Assembly (NCBI RefSeq): GCF_009601025.1
Contig: NZ_WIVE01000002.1
Location: 124,001-188,000 of the forward strand
From: Roseospira navarrensis
GTDB lineage: Bacteria; Pseudomonadota; Alphaproteobacteria; Rhodospirillales; Rhodospirillaceae
Length of the DNA: 64,000 nucleotides
Direction of reading: 5' to 3'
The notes beneath the pieces are model-generated. The model was not told the origin of the DNA and ran no database searches. It was given only the letters and a program-made list of their open reading frames with translations. Of this stretch, positions 1-9,013 are shown in pieces (the stretch's first letter is position 1; each line of letters begins with the position of its first letter). The position numbers were made by a program, and so were the translations under genes.

Positions 1-12
1 CGCCCACCATTC

Positions 13-47
13 CAAAAGCCGCCAGCCCATTGGGTTGGCGGCTTTTT
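13..47. terminator. rho-independent terminator of a gene left of the window
   Basis: An inverted repeat with arms AAAAGCCGCCA and TGGCGGCTTTTT encloses a short loop and ends in a T run; the A run on the other side makes it potentially bidirectional. It probably ends a gene lying left of the window and separates it from the ABC transporter cluster that follows. No ORF precedes it here, so its owner is unknown. Confidence 0.7.
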
Positions 48-244
48 CCGTGGCCGGTGGACGGTGCGCGCGCGTGTTCGTCCATGGAGTGCGCGCTCCG
101 GTTCCCCCGGGGCTTGCCGGGCGGGCTTCGTTAGGGTACACACCCGCGCCTTGAGGGGGGTGTGGCGCGGCCGGAACGGTTTGCGGCCTAGTCTCTCCAG
201 TGCAACGCGAATCCCGTCCCCGCCGCGACGGAAGGTCCCGCCCC

Positions 245-1117
245 GTGATCCAGATCGAAGGCATCTCCAAGGCGTTCGGTGGCCTGCGCGCGGTCGACTC
301 GGTGCATTTCACCGTGGCGACCGGCGGCATCACCGGCCTGATCGGCCCCAACGGCGCCGGCAAGACCACCCTGTTCTCGATCCTGGCCGGTTTCCTGACC
401 GCCGACGAGGGCCGCGTGGTCCTGGACGGCGAGGATGTCACCGGCCTGCCGCCGCACACCCTGTTCCATCGGGGGCTGGTGCGCACCTTCCAGATCCCGC
501 ACGAGTTCTCGCGCATGACCGTGCGCGACAACCTGATGATCGTGCCCCCCGGCCAGGCGGGCGAGAGCCTGGGCCACGCCTGGTTCCGCTGGGGCAAGGT
601 CAAGGGGCAGGACCGGACGGTGCGCGAGAAGGTGGACGAGGTTCTGGACTTCCTGAACCTCACTCATGTGGCGGACGAACTGGCGGGCAATCTGTCCGGC
701 GGTCAGAAGAAGCTGCTGGAGCTGGGCCGCACCATGATGATCGACGCCAAGGTGGTGCTGCTCGACGAGCCCGGCGCCGGCGTCAACCGCACCTTGCTGA
801 ACAACATCCGCGATGCCATCCGCCGCCTGAACCAGGAGCGCGGCTATACCTTCTGCCTGATCGAGCACGACATGGACCTGATCGCGCAGCTCTGCGACCC
901 GGTGGTGGTCATGGCCCAGGGGCAGGTGATCGCCGAGGGCCCGATGACCGACATCCGCGCCAACACGCAGGTGCAGGACGCCTATCTTGGCGGCGGCGTC
1001 TCCGGGCGCGGGGTCTCCGCCATGACCGAAGACGACGTGGGCAAGCGCGTCCCGGACGGCGACGCGGCCGACGGCGCCCCGGAGGATGACTCCGGCGACG
1101 AGGAGTGGCGGCCATGA
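245..1117 (+). CDS. livG: branched-chain amino-acid type ABC transporter, ATP-binding subunit (LivG-like)
   Basis: This 290-aa cytoplasmic ATPase should power uptake of a branched-chain amino acid, amide or related solute through the two permeases encoded downstream. Walker A (GPNGAGKT) is at residues 34-41, the signature LSGGQ at 150-154 and Walker B with D174-E175 follows; an H-loop (IEHDMD) comes later. The GTG at 245 is preferred because a GGAAGG lies about 10 nt upstream and homology begins there; an earlier in-frame GTG at 200 would add an unconserved arginine-rich leader. The acidic C-terminal tail is unusual for LivG. The stop overlaps the next start as ATGA, so translation is coupled. 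The substrate is not shown by sequence; an urea/amide (Urt) role is an alternative. Confidence 0.88.
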   Translation: MIQIEGISKAFGGLRAVDSVHFTVATGGITGLIGPNGAGKTTLFSILAGFLTADEGRVVLDGEDVTGLPPHTLFHRGLVRTFQIPHEFSRMTVRDNLMIVPPGQAGESLGHAWFRWGKVKGQDRTVREKVDEVLDFLNLTHVADELAGNLSGGQKKLLELGRTMMIDAKVVLLDEPGAGVNRTLLNNIRDAIRRLNQERGYTFCLIEHDMDLIAQLCDPVVVMAQGQVIAEGPMTDIRANTQVQDAYLGGGVSGRGVSAMTEDDVGKRVPDGDAADGAPEDDSGDEEWRP

Positions 1118-1818
1118 CCCTGCTGTCCATCGAGGGCGTCACCGGCGGCTACGGCGGCGCTGACATCCTGCACGGCGTGGACCTGCGGGTGGAGCCGGGC
1201 GAGATCGTCGTCATCATCGGCCCCAACGGCGCCGGCAAGTCCACGCTGATGAAAGCCGCCTTCGGTCTGGTGAAGATCCGCGAGGGGGCCGTGCTGTTCG
1301 AGAAGCGCGACATCACCCCGCTGCGGCCGGACCAGATCGTGCGCCAGGGCATCTCCTACGTGCCGCAGGAGCGCAACGTCTTCCCCTCCATGACGGTGGA
1401 GGAGAACCTGGAAATGGGCGCGTTCATCCGCACCGACGACATCCGGCCCCAGATGGAGCGCATCTACTCGTTCTTTCCGCGCCTCGCCGAGCGCCGCGGT
1501 CAGGTGGCCGGGTCCATGTCGGGCGGCGAGCGCCAGATGCTGGCCATGGGCCGGGCCCTGATGCTGGACCCGAAGCTGCTGCTGCTGGACGAGCCGACCG
1601 CCGGCCTGTCGCCGATCTTCATCGACCAGACGTTCGAGCGCATCCAGAAGATCAACGCCGCCGGAATCGGCATCCTGATGGTCGAGCAGAACGCCAAGCA
1701 GGCGCTCGCGGTCTGCGACCGGGGCTACGTGCTGACGATGGGGCGCAACCGCATCGACGATACGGGCGCCAACCTTCTGGCCAACAAGGACGTGGCCGAA
1801 ATGTTCCTGGGGGGCTGA
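1114..1818 (+). CDS. livF: branched-chain amino-acid type ABC transporter, second ATP-binding subunit (LivF-like)
   Basis: A 234-aa ATPase, the usual partner of LivG. Walker A (GPNGAGKS) is at residues 36-43, the signature MSGGER near 135 and Walker B (LLLLDEPTAG) after it. The ATG at 1114 overlaps the livG stop by 4 nt (ATGA) and has GAGGAG at a good distance; the in-frame GTG at 1105 is too close to that site. The length matches the family (about 235 aa). Together with LivG it should form the heterodimeric motor of the importer. Confidence 0.9.
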   Translation: MTLLSIEGVTGGYGGADILHGVDLRVEPGEIVVIIGPNGAGKSTLMKAAFGLVKIREGAVLFEKRDITPLRPDQIVRQGISYVPQERNVFPSMTVEENLEMGAFIRTDDIRPQMERIYSFFPRLAERRGQVAGSMSGGERQMLAMGRALMLDPKLLLLDEPTAGLSPIFIDQTFERIQKINAAGIGILMVEQNAKQALAVCDRGYVLTMGRNRIDDTGANLLANKDVAEMFLGG

Positions 1819-1827
1819 GGGCCGATC

Positions 1828-2688
1828 ATGACCGAGATTCTGCAGCTGGCGATCTACGGCGTGGTGCTGGGCAGCATCCTGACCCTGGGCGCCATCGGGG
1901 TGTCGCTGATCTTCGGCATCCTGCGCTTCGCCCACTTCGCCCATGGCGACCTGATGACCCTGGGGGCCTATTTCGCGCTCTCGCTGGTGGTCGGCCTGGG
2001 CTTCCCGGTCTGGGCCTCGGCGCCGTTCGCGATCGTGGGCGCGGCGCTGGTGGCGATCGCCATCGACCAGACGGTTTATCGACATTTGCGCAAGGCCGCC
2101 CCGATCATCCTGCTCATTTCCTCGTTCGGCATCGCCATCGCGCTGCGCAGTGTCGTGCAGTTGATCTGGGGACCGCACAACGAGGTGTATGCCAGCGGCA
2201 TCCAGATGCCCTGGCGCGTGGGTGATCTGGTCATCAAGCCGGATCACGTCTGGATCGTACTGGGCGCGGTGGTGCTGGTGATCGCGCTGCACCTGTTCCT
2301 GACCCGCACCAAGATGGGCAAGGCCATGCGGGCCATGAGCGACAACATGGATCTCGCGCTGGTCTCCGGCATTCCGTCGGAGCGGGTCATCATGGTGACC
2401 TGGGCCGTGGGCGGCGGGCTGGCCGCCGTGGCCGGCATCTTCCTGGGCATGGACACCCGCCTGCACCCGGTCATGGGCTGGTCGCTGCTGCTGCCGGTGT
2501 TCGCCGCCGCCATCCTGGGCGGCATCGGACGCCCCTATGGCGCCATCGCCGGCGGCATGGTCATCGGGCTGGCGATGGAGATGTCCACCATGGTCATCAA
2601 CCCCACCTACAAGCCCGCCGTCGCCTTCGCGCTGATGGTGCTGATGCTGATCGTACGGCCGCAGGGCCTGTTCAAAGGCAATCCGTGA
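1828..2688 (+). CDS. livH: branched-chain amino-acid type ABC transporter, permease (LivH-like)
   Basis: A 286-aa inner-membrane permease with about eight hydrophobic segments. The stretch ending RFAHFAHGDLMTLGAYFA, typical of LivH permeases, lies at roughly residues 32-50, and the C-terminal end shows the family pattern LIVRPQGLFKG. It starts 9 nt after livF, so the four genes read as one operon. The order here is ATPases then permeases, whereas the enteric order is permeases then ATPases. Confidence 0.88.
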   Translation: MTEILQLAIYGVVLGSILTLGAIGVSLIFGILRFAHFAHGDLMTLGAYFALSLVVGLGFPVWASAPFAIVGAALVAIAIDQTVYRHLRKAAPIILLISSFGIAIALRSVVQLIWGPHNEVYASGIQMPWRVGDLVIKPDHVWIVLGAVVLVIALHLFLTRTKMGKAMRAMSDNMDLALVSGIPSERVIMVTWAVGGGLAAVAGIFLGMDTRLHPVMGWSLLLPVFAAAILGGIGRPYGAIAGGMVIGLAMEMSTMVINPTYKPAVAFALMVLMLIVRPQGLFKGNP

Positions 2689-2701
2689 GGAGAGGAACCC
2701 C

Positions 2702-3643
2702 GTGATGGAGATGGACGGCCTTCTCACCTACGGCGTCTTCTTCCTGACGCAGGCGGGCATCTACGCCATTCTCGCGCTGGGCCTGAACGTGCAGTTCGGC
2801 CTGACCGGACAGATCAACATCGGCATCGCCGGGTTTTTCGCCGTCGGCGCCTACACCAGCGCGATCCTGACCACCAACCCGACCGACGCGCACCTGGGCG
2901 GCTTCGACCTGCCCTTCCTGGTGGGCGTGGCCGGCGCCATGGTCACGTCCGCCCTGGTGGCGGTGGCCATCGGCCGGGTGACCATGCGGCTGCGCTCGGA
3001 CTATCTGGCCATCGCCACCATCGGCATCGCCGAGATCATCCGCCTCGCGCTCAAGAACGAGGACTGGCTGACCAACGGCGTGCGCGGCATCCCGGGCATT
3101 CCCCGCCCCTTCGTCGAGACCCTGGAGTCCAACAGCCCGCTGATTTCCCTGGCCGTGGTGCTGGCCTTCGTCGTGTTCGCCTTCTGGATGGTGGAGCGCG
3201 CCCGCGTCGCCCCCTGGGGCCGGGTGCTGCGCGCCATTCGCGAGAACGAGGACGGCGTGCGCGCCGCCGGCAAGGACGTCACCCGTTTCCGCCTGCAGGC
3301 GTTCGTGTTCGGCTCCAGCCTGATGGGAATGGCCGGCGCGCTCTATGCCCACTTCATCGGGTTCATCAGCCCGGAAGCGTTCCTGCCGCTGTACGGCACG
3401 TTCCTGGTGTGGGTGATGCTGATCGCGGGCGGCGCCGGCAACAACAAGGGCGCGCTGCTGGGCGCGCTGGCCATCTGGGTGCTGTGGTCGGCGACCCAGT
3501 TCCTCACCGACGCCCTCGGGGCCGAGTACGCCACCCAGGCGGGCGCGCTGCGCGTGCTGCTGATCGGGGTGCTGCTTCAGGTGATCCTGATCGCGCGGCC
3601 GCAGGGCATCCTGCCGGAGCACGGAAGCGGCGGCAGGGGCTGA
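2702..3643 (+). CDS. livM: branched-chain amino-acid type ABC transporter, second permease (LivM-like)
   Basis: A 313-aa permease with repeated hydrophobic segments and the LivM-type motif NVQFGLTGQINIGIAGF near residues 30-46; it ends with the family-like RPQGILPEHG. A GGAGAGG lies just upstream; GTG 2702 and ATG 2705 are both possible starts. It is the last gene of the transporter operon. No periplasmic binding protein (LivK) gene is present downstream, so it may lie left of the window or elsewhere. A mobile-element copy begins 12 nt after the stop. Confidence 0.88.
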   Translation: MMEMDGLLTYGVFFLTQAGIYAILALGLNVQFGLTGQINIGIAGFFAVGAYTSAILTTNPTDAHLGGFDLPFLVGVAGAMVTSALVAVAIGRVTMRLRSDYLAIATIGIAEIIRLALKNEDWLTNGVRGIPGIPRPFVETLESNSPLISLAVVLAFVVFAFWMVERARVAPWGRVLRAIRENEDGVRAAGKDVTRFRLQAFVFGSSLMGMAGALYAHFIGFISPEAFLPLYGTFLVWVMLIAGGAGNNKGALLGALAIWVLWSATQFLTDALGAEYATQAGALRVLLIGVLLQVILIARPQGILPEHGSGGRG

Positions 3644-3655
3644 TCCGGTCCCGGC

Positions 3656-3872
3656 CAGGGCAACAGGTTCAGGGTAACGGGATCGCTGCTGCAAGTGTTC
3701 GCAACGGGTCGGAGACCCGCGCTCCAGATCCTCCAGCCGCATCGCGGCTTCAGGATGACATCCTGCAAGTTTATGTGTCATCCCGAGTGAGCGAAGCGAG
3801 ACGAGGGATCTCGAGAGCCGGGCGCCGACGAAGCGGCAAGCGCGGTCATGTCACCGTGAGCACTCTGCCATG
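3656..3872. mobile_element. MITE-like repeat, long family, copy 1
   Basis: First of four related elements of about 215 bp (others at 9676, 55018 and 62520). It begins CAGGGCAACAGGTTCAGG and has the shared core: an AGGATGACA arm, a short AT-rich spacer, then TGTCATCCCGAGTGAGCGAA leading to GAGGGATCTCG. The right terminus is decayed (reads like CTCTGCCATG where other copies have GTTGCCCTG). The 10-bp flanks match at only about half the positions, so no target duplication can be claimed for this copy. It fills the gap between the convergent livM and bamE stops. Confidence 0.8.
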
Positions 3873-3897
3873 CCAGACCGCCGGCCCGGGGTCCCGC

Positions 3898-4437
3898 CTA
3901 AAGCCCCGGAATCGTCTGGGTGGTGGCCGGGTTGCCGCTGCTGCCCTCGAACCGGCCCAGGTTGCCCAGAAGCTGCTCGATGATGCTCAGATCGTTGCCG
4001 AGCGTGGGCGTCTCGCGCGAGACCACATCCACCTCGCGGCCGTCCGCGAGGCCCAGTTCGCGCATGTCTTCCACCGTGCCGTCGGCCCCGAACCGGATGG
4101 CGATCACCCGCCGGGCCAGCTCCTCGCGCTCGAAAACGGCGAACTGCTTGGTCTGGCCGCTGATGTAGTACCAGGTCTCGTCATCGAAGGTGGCGGTGGT
4201 GGACGGCGTGCCGAGCAACGCGGCCACTTCGGCGCGGGTCTGCTTGCCGGGCTCGATCTGCGACAGCCGTTCCTCGGTCGGGGCATTGCCGCGCGCGTTG
4301 ATGTCGGGCGCACAGGCCCCGAGCAGCAGGCCGCCCGCCAGCGCCAGGCCCACGGCCGTGCCCACTCGGGAGAGCCCGCGACGGCGCGCCCGTCCGCCCG
4401 CCGGCCTGAAGCCGGGCCGATCTGCCGGTTCGACGCT
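3898..4437 (-). CDS. bamE: outer-membrane assembly lipoprotein BamE (SmpA/OmlA family)
   Basis: A 179-aa lipoprotein predicted to belong to the BAM complex that folds outer-membrane proteins. After an arginine-rich N-terminus and a hydrophobic stretch, the lipobox LGAC puts the lipidated cysteine at residue 43. The SmpA/OmlA core follows, with the features I expect of the family: QIEPGKQTRAEVAALLGTPS, then DETWYYIS, then a strand with FEREELARRVIAIRF. GTG 4437 is chosen because GGAGG lies 6-7 nt upstream; the open frame extends to 4482 without support. The C-terminal 40 residues are low in conservation. It is divergent from the CBP3-like gene. Confidence 0.88.
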   Translation of the reverse strand, partial: SVEPADRPGFRPAGGRARRRGLSRVGTAVGLALAGGLLLGACAPDINARGNAPTEERLSQIEPGKQTRAEVAALLGTPSTTATFDDETWYYISGQTKQFAVFEREELARRVIAIRFGADGTVEDMRELGLADGREVDVVSRETPTLGNDLSIIEQLLGNLGRFEGSSGNPATTQTIPGL

Positions 4438-4622
4438 CACCCGTTCACCTCCCTCACTGCGGGCCATCCGGGCCCGCGCCACGGTCCTGTTGGCCGGCGC
4501 GTTTGCGCCGGCCCCTCCGGCCCCTTATATATCACCCGCGTTTTCATTGGAAAGGGCGCGGCGGGGCCACTCATGCCCGGCGCGCCCGGCTCTCCCCCCT
4601 CACTCCGCGGAACGACCCGACC

Positions 4623-5243
4623 ATGCTTGAGTTTTTGTTCGGCACCAAACAAGACCGCCAGGACCGCGCCCAGGCGCGGGCCGCGGTGGAAACCCTGTAC
4701 GGCGAGGTCGTCCGCCAGACCCGCCAGCCGGCCATGTACCTGGACTGGCAGGTGCCCGACACCCTGGACGGCCGCTACGACATGCTGGTGCTGCATGCCT
4801 TCGTGCTGTTCCGCGCCCTGGGCCGCCTGAGCCACGAGCAGGCCGCCGCCACCGGCCGCGCCGAGGCCGACACCGACGCCAGCGGCCTGTCCCAGGCGCT
4901 GTTCGACCACATGCTGCGCGACCTGGACACCAACCTGCGGGAGGCCGGGGTCAGCGACATGCGCATCGGGTCGCGCATGAAGAAGCTGACCAAGGCGTTC
5001 TATGGCCGCGTCGCCAGCTACGAGGCCGGGCTGGACGCCGACGACGGCGACCGAACCCTGCGCGAGGCGCTGGACCGCAACGTCTATCAGAAGGTCGCGG
5101 CCCCGCCGGAGGGGCTGGCCGCGCTCGCCACCTACGTCCGCACCCTGGTGGCCACGGCCGACACCTGGACGTGGGACGACCTGTCACACGGCATCGCCCG
5201 CTATCCCGGCCTGCCGATCGCATCCGAACCCGCACTGTCCTGA
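4623..5243 (+). CDS. ubiquinol-cytochrome c chaperone family protein (CBP3-like)
   Basis: A 206-aa protein of the ubiquinol-cytochrome-c chaperone family (mitochondrial CBP3/UQCC1 relatives), thought to assist cytochrome b/bc1 assembly. The family-like core MLVLHAFVLFRALGRL and the stretch MRIGSRMKKLTKAFYGRVASYEAGL are visible near residues 58-73 and 117-141. ATG 4623 follows a noncoding gap shared with bamE that holds a TATATA box, a possible promoter region for one or both genes. It is followed 8 nt later by yceD, an arrangement common in alphaproteobacteria. The exact molecular role in bacteria is inferred from the mitochondrial homologue. Confidence 0.82.
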   Translation: MLEFLFGTKQDRQDRAQARAAVETLYGEVVRQTRQPAMYLDWQVPDTLDGRYDMLVLHAFVLFRALGRLSHEQAAATGRAEADTDASGLSQALFDHMLRDLDTNLREAGVSDMRIGSRMKKLTKAFYGRVASYEAGLDADDGDRTLREALDRNVYQKVAAPPEGLAALATYVRTLVATADTWTWDDLSHGIARYPGLPIASEPALS

Positions 5244-5251
5244 GGCTCCCG

Positions 5252-5848
5252 ATGTCCGGCCCCCTGCCCGCTCCCGAATTCAGCCGCCCCATTCCCGCCG
5301 AGCCGCTGCCGGCGGAGGGACGGTCGATCCAGATCGCCGCCGATGCCGGGGAACGCGAGGCCCTGGCCGCGCGGTTCGGCGTGGACCGCCTGGACCGGCT
5401 GGACGGCACCGTGACGCTGCGCCCGCTCGGCGCGAAACGGGGCGTGGTGCGGGTGGAGCTGTCCGGCACGCTGGAGGCGGATGTGGTCCAGACCTGCGTC
5501 GTGACCCTGGCTCCCCTGCCCGGCACGGTGACGGAGTCCGTCCGGCTGCGCTTTTCCAGCGCCGCCGAGGCGGAGACCGACGCGGACGCGGGCGCGGCGG
5601 TGGACATCGACCCGGACGCCGACAGCGATCCGCCCGAGCCGATCGTGGACGGCCTGATCGACGTGGGTGAGGCGCTGGCGGAAGCCTTCGGTCTCGCCCT
5701 GGACCCGCACCCCCGCGCGCCGGACGCCGCGTTGGACGGACCCGTGTCGGCGGGCCCGACGGAGGACCCGGCCGACGGCGACGAGGCCGACCGCCCCTCC
5801 CCCTTCGCCGCGCTGGCCGCGCTGAAGACGCGGACGAATAACGGCTGA
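5252..5848 (+). CDS. yceD: YceD/DUF177 family protein
   Basis: A 198-aa protein of the DUF177/YceD family, which is linked to 23S rRNA accumulation and almost always sits directly before rpmF, as here. The core has ...LSGTLEADVVQTCVVTL and later an acidic segment leading into EPIVDGLIDVGEALAEAFGLALDPHPR, the characteristic C-terminal motif. ATG 5252 is chosen because upstream codons overlap the previous gene. Very acidic and proline-rich toward the C-terminus. Confidence 0.85.
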   Translation: MSGPLPAPEFSRPIPAEPLPAEGRSIQIAADAGEREALAARFGVDRLDRLDGTVTLRPLGAKRGVVRVELSGTLEADVVQTCVVTLAPLPGTVTESVRLRFSSAAEAETDADAGAAVDIDPDADSDPPEPIVDGLIDVGEALAEAFGLALDPHPRAPDAALDGPVSAGPTEDPADGDEADRPSPFAALAALKTRTNNG

Positions 5849-5929
5849 CGGCGGGGCTGACGGCGGCCCCCGGGACTCCTCGTTCCGGGATGTCCCTCAA
5901 AAAAGGCCGAGAACACCCCGCCCGGCTGC

Positions 5930-5958
5930 TTGCGGGCGCATACGTTTTCCGTTACATA
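5930..5958 (+). promoter_or_regulatory. putative sigma-70 promoter of rpmF-plsX-fabH
   Basis: TTGCGG and TACATA boxes separated by exactly 17 bp lie in the 240-bp gap between yceD and rpmF, about 130 bp before the L32 start. This AT-richer patch stands out from the surrounding GC-rich DNA. It would allow rpmF and the fatty-acid genes to be transcribed independently of yceD. Prediction by eye only. Confidence 0.45.
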
Positions 5959-6088
5959 GTCCGGCCCGTGCCCGGACATCCCTTGGCGAACAGCAGCCCC
6001 CGGCGGCTCCGCCGTCACGCCGCGCCGACTCGACGTCGGCCGCAGTGGGGTCCGGGCGTCCCGTTGCCCCGAAACCTGGACGAGTCCC

Positions 6089-6271
6089 ATGGCGGTACCC
6101 AAGAGTAAGACTTCCAAGTCGCGGCGGAACATGCGTCGCTCCCACCACGCCGTGAACAACGGCCCGTACAACGAGTGCGCCAACTGCGGCGAGCTCAAGC
6201 GCCCGCATCATGTCTGTGCGCACTGCGGTCATTACGACGGCCGCGAGGTCGTCAATCCCGAAGCGGCCTGA
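6089..6271 (+). CDS. rpmF: 50S ribosomal protein L32
   Basis: A 60-aa basic ribosomal protein of the large subunit. It begins [20 protein letters not shown], the classical L32 start, and carries a complete zinc ribbon with CxxC pairs (CANC and CAHC), i.e. the zinc-binding form of L32. It lies between yceD and plsX, the usual place in proteobacteria. Confidence 0.97.
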   Translation: MAVPKSKTSKSRRNMRRSHHAVNNGPYNECANCGELKRPHHVCAHCGHYDGREVVNPEAA

Positions 6272-6358
6272 TCGGGTGGCGTGCGCGATGCGCATGCCAT
6301 CCTTCCGTGTGTTGACCCGGCGTGGCACACCCAACCCAGCTCGGCGAATGGGGTTCCT

Positions 6359-7420
6359 TTGAGCGAAAGCCTCACACTTTCCCTGGATGCCATGGGCGGC
6401 GATCACGCGCCGGACATGGTGCTGAAGGGCATCCGCATTGCCCATGAACGGCACCCGCGTGTCCGGTTTCTGCTGCATGGCAACGAGGCGTCGCTGGCCC
6501 CGGTGGTCAACCGCCACAAGACGTTGAAGCAGGTCTGCGAGGTGCGGCACGCCGACGGCGTGGTCAGCGGCGACGAAAAGCCGTCCCAGGCCGTGCGTCG
6601 CGGGCGCGACAGCAGCCTTTGGCGCGCCATCCAGGCCGTCAAGGAAGGCGAGGCCGCGGGCGTGGTCTCGGCTGGCAACACCGGCGCCTTCATGGCCATG
6701 GCCAAGCTGGTGCTGCGGACCCTGCCGGGCATCGAGCGTCCGGCGATCGCCGCCCTGATGCCCACCCAGCGCGGCGACTGCGTCATGCTGGACCTGGGCG
6801 CGAACGCCGAGTGCGACGCCGACAATCTGGTGCAGTTCGCCATCATGGGCGAGGTGTTCGCCCGCACCGTGCTGGGGCTGGACAACCCGACCATCGGCCT
6901 GCTGAACATCGGCACCGAGGACCAGAAGGGCACCGACACCCTGCGCCAGGCCTCGGCCGTCCTGCGGGAAAGCTCGCTGCCGATCCGGTTCGAGGGCTTC
7001 GTCGAGGGCGACGACATCGGCAAGGGCACGGTGGATGTGGTCGCCACCGACGGATTCACGGGCAACGTCGCCCTGAAGGCCATCGAGGGCACATCGAAGC
7101 TGTACACATCGTTCCTGCGGCAGGCCTTCGGCAGCTCGGTCATGAGCAAGGTGGGCTATCTGCTGGCCCGCCCGGCCCTGAACAAGGTCCGCATGCGGGC
7201 CGATCCGCGCCGCTACAACGGCGCCATGTTCCTCGGCCTGAACGGAATCGCCGTGAAGTCGCACGGCGGCACGGACGCCCTCGGGTTCGCCAACGCGGTA
7301 TGCGTGGCGGTGGACCTGATCTCCAACGGCTTCAATGACACCATCCGGGGCGAGTTCCTCAAGGTGCAGCGGGCCTCGGGCCTGGACGCCGCCACTCTGG
7401 AACGGGCGGCGAACGGCTGA
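6359..7420 (+). CDS. plsX: phosphate acyltransferase PlsX
   Basis: Converts acyl-ACP to acyl-phosphate, the first step of the PlsX/PlsY route to phospholipids. The 353-aa protein opens with [18 protein letters not shown] and contains [12 protein letters not shown] and [17 protein letters not shown], the family signatures. The TTG at 6359 is preferred: it gives the conserved N-terminus, whereas the open frame back to GTG 6281 adds a proline/histidine segment without family resemblance; the ribosome-binding site is weak. The stop overlaps the fabH start (TGATG). Confidence 0.93.
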   Translation: MSESLTLSLDAMGGDHAPDMVLKGIRIAHERHPRVRFLLHGNEASLAPVVNRHKTLKQVCEVRHADGVVSGDEKPSQAVRRGRDSSLWRAIQAVKEGEAAGVVSAGNTGAFMAMAKLVLRTLPGIERPAIAALMPTQRGDCVMLDLGANAECDADNLVQFAIMGEVFARTVLGLDNPTIGLLNIGTEDQKGTDTLRQASAVLRESSLPIRFEGFVEGDDIGKGTVDVVATDGFTGNVALKAIEGTSKLYTSFLRQAFGSSVMSKVGYLLARPALNKVRMRADPRRYNGAMFLGLNGIAVKSHGGTDALGFANAVCVAVDLISNGFNDTIRGEFLKVQRASGLDAATLERAANG

Positions 7421-8397
7421 TGGTCAAGCGGTCCGTCCTGATCGGAAGCGGGTCCCGTCTCCCTGATCGCATCGTCACCAACGATGAGCTGGCGCGCACC
7501 GTGGACACCACCGATGCGTGGATCCGCGAGCGCTCCGGCATCGGCGAGCGCCGGTTCGCCGCCGAGGGCGAGAGCACCTCGGACCTCGCCATCGCGGCCG
7601 CCCGCGCGGCCATGGACTCGGCCGGGCTGGACCCGGCCGACCTGGATCTGATCGTGCTGGCCACGGCCACGCCCGACCACACCTTCCCCGCCACCGCCAC
7701 CAAGGTGCAGGCGGCCCTGGGCGCGGCCGGCTGCATGGCCTTCGACCTGCAGGCGGTGTGCTCCGGGTTCATCTTCGCGCTGACCACGGCGGACTCCTAT
7801 CTGCGCGCCGGTCAGGCCCGCACCGCCCTGGTGATCGGCGCCGAGACCTTCTCGCGCATCCTGGACTGGCAGGATCGCGGCACCTGCGTGCTGTTCGGCG
7901 ACGGCGCCGGCGCCGTGGTGCTGCGGGCCGAGGACGCCGCCGGCGATCCGCGCAGCGACCGGGGCATCCTGTCGTGCCACGCACACGCGGATGGCCGTCA
8001 TCACGACCTGCTGCACGTGGACGGCGGCCCGTCCACCACCCAGACCACCGGCCTGCTGCGCATGCAGGGGCGCGAGGTGTTCCGCCACGCCGTGGTCAAT
8101 ATGGCTGAAGTGGTGGATGAAGCTTTGACCGCAACCGGCTTGTCCTCCACGGATATCGACTGGCTGGTGCCCCATCAAGCCAACCAGCGCATCATCGAGG
8201 CGACGGCCCGCAAGGTCGGCCTGCCCCTGGACAAGGTGGTGATGACGGTGGAGCGGCACGCCAACACCTCGGCGGCGTCGGTGCCGCTGGCCCTGGACGA
8301 GGCCATCCGCGATGGCCGTATTCGTCCCGGCCATCTGGCGGTGCTTGAGGGCATGGGCGGCGGCTTCACCTGGGGTTCGGTCCTGATCCGCCTGTAG
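7420..8397 (+). CDS. fabH: beta-ketoacyl-ACP synthase III
   Basis: Starts fatty-acid synthesis by condensing acetyl-CoA with malonyl-ACP. The 325-aa sequence has the full catalytic triad: Cys114 in AVCSGF, His252 in PHQAN and Asn282 in HANTSAAS. The ATG overlaps the plsX stop, indicating coupled translation. The C-terminus [15 protein letters not shown] is the standard FabH end. Length is normal. Confidence 0.96.
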   Translation: MVKRSVLIGSGSRLPDRIVTNDELARTVDTTDAWIRERSGIGERRFAAEGESTSDLAIAAARAAMDSAGLDPADLDLIVLATATPDHTFPATATKVQAALGAAGCMAFDLQAVCSGFIFALTTADSYLRAGQARTALVIGAETFSRILDWQDRGTCVLFGDGAGAVVLRAEDAAGDPRSDRGILSCHAHADGRHHDLLHVDGGPSTTQTTGLLRMQGREVFRHAVVNMAEVVDEALTATGLSSTDIDWLVPHQANQRIIEATARKVGLPLDKVVMTVERHANTSAASVPLALDEAIRDGRIRPGHLAVLEGMGGGFTWGSVLIRL

Positions 8398-8458
8398 CTT
8401 CCTGGCCGCCCGCACTTCTCCGACGGGGGTTTAATCTCTCGCCTTCAAATCCCTGATA

Positions 8459-8487
8459 TTGACGGCTTTCCGGGGACCCGGTACTGT
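8459..8487 (+). promoter_or_regulatory. putative promoter and inverted repeat upstream of ihfA
   Basis: TTGACG and TACTGT are separated by 17 bp in the 298-bp gap between fabH and ihfA. The -10 region overlaps an inverted repeat with arms ACTGTT and AACAGT (8483-8501), which would suit an operator. The rest of the gap, to the ribosome-binding site AGAAGGTGACGG before ATG 8696, shows no gene. The implied leader is about 200 nt. Confidence 0.45.
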
Positions 8488-8695
8488 TTCTTGAGAACAG
8501 TTCATCTGGCCGGCCCGACCCCACGGTCCCGTGTTTCCGCCCAGGACAGGCGCGCGACCCAGGTCGACCGGAACGGTCTCGACGGCCGTCCTGTCGTGGC
8601 CATGTCGCGGCGCACAGGGACGGTCGGCATCCAGAATGGCCCGACAGTCCCGCCATGGATCCGGCGGGCCGACGCGGGACAGAAGGTGACGGAAC

Positions 8696-9013
8696 ATGAG
8701 CGGGCAAACCATCACGCGGTCCCAACTCAGCGAGGCGGTCTATCAGGAAGTTGGCTTGTCCCGCAACGAGTCGGCCGATCTTCTCGAGTCAGTGCTGACG
8801 GAAATGTCGCAGGCGCTCGCGCGCGGCGAAACCGTCAAGATTTCCTCGTTTGGCAGCTTCTCCGTGCGCGAGAAGGGCCAGCGGATCGGGCGCAATCCGA
8901 AGACCGGCGAGGAGGTCCCCATCATGCCCCGCAAGGTGCTGGTGTTCCGACCGTCCCAACTTCTCAAGTCCCGCATCAACACGGCGGCCCAAGAGGATCA
9001 TGGAGGTGCATGA
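8696..9013 (+). CDS. ihfA: integration host factor subunit alpha
   Basis: A 105-aa DNA-bending protein that pairs with IHF-beta and acts in recombination, replication and sigma-54 promoter architecture. The body is typical: [20 protein letters not shown], then [26 protein letters not shown] with the intercalating proline of the beta arm, then [14 protein letters not shown]. Start ATG 8696 has AGAAGG upstream. It overlaps the following merR start as TGATG; the ihfA-merR pair is conserved in alphaproteobacteria. Confidence 0.95.
   Translation: MSGQTITRSQLSEAVYQEVGLSRNESADLLESVLTEMSQALARGETVKISSFGSFSVREKGQRIGRNPKTGEEVPIMPRKVLVFRPSQLLKSRINTAAQEDHGGA

Noticed and set aside
3646-3882. Target-site duplication around repeat copy 1
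   Set aside because: Flanking 10-mers match at only about half of the positions and the right terminus is decayed.
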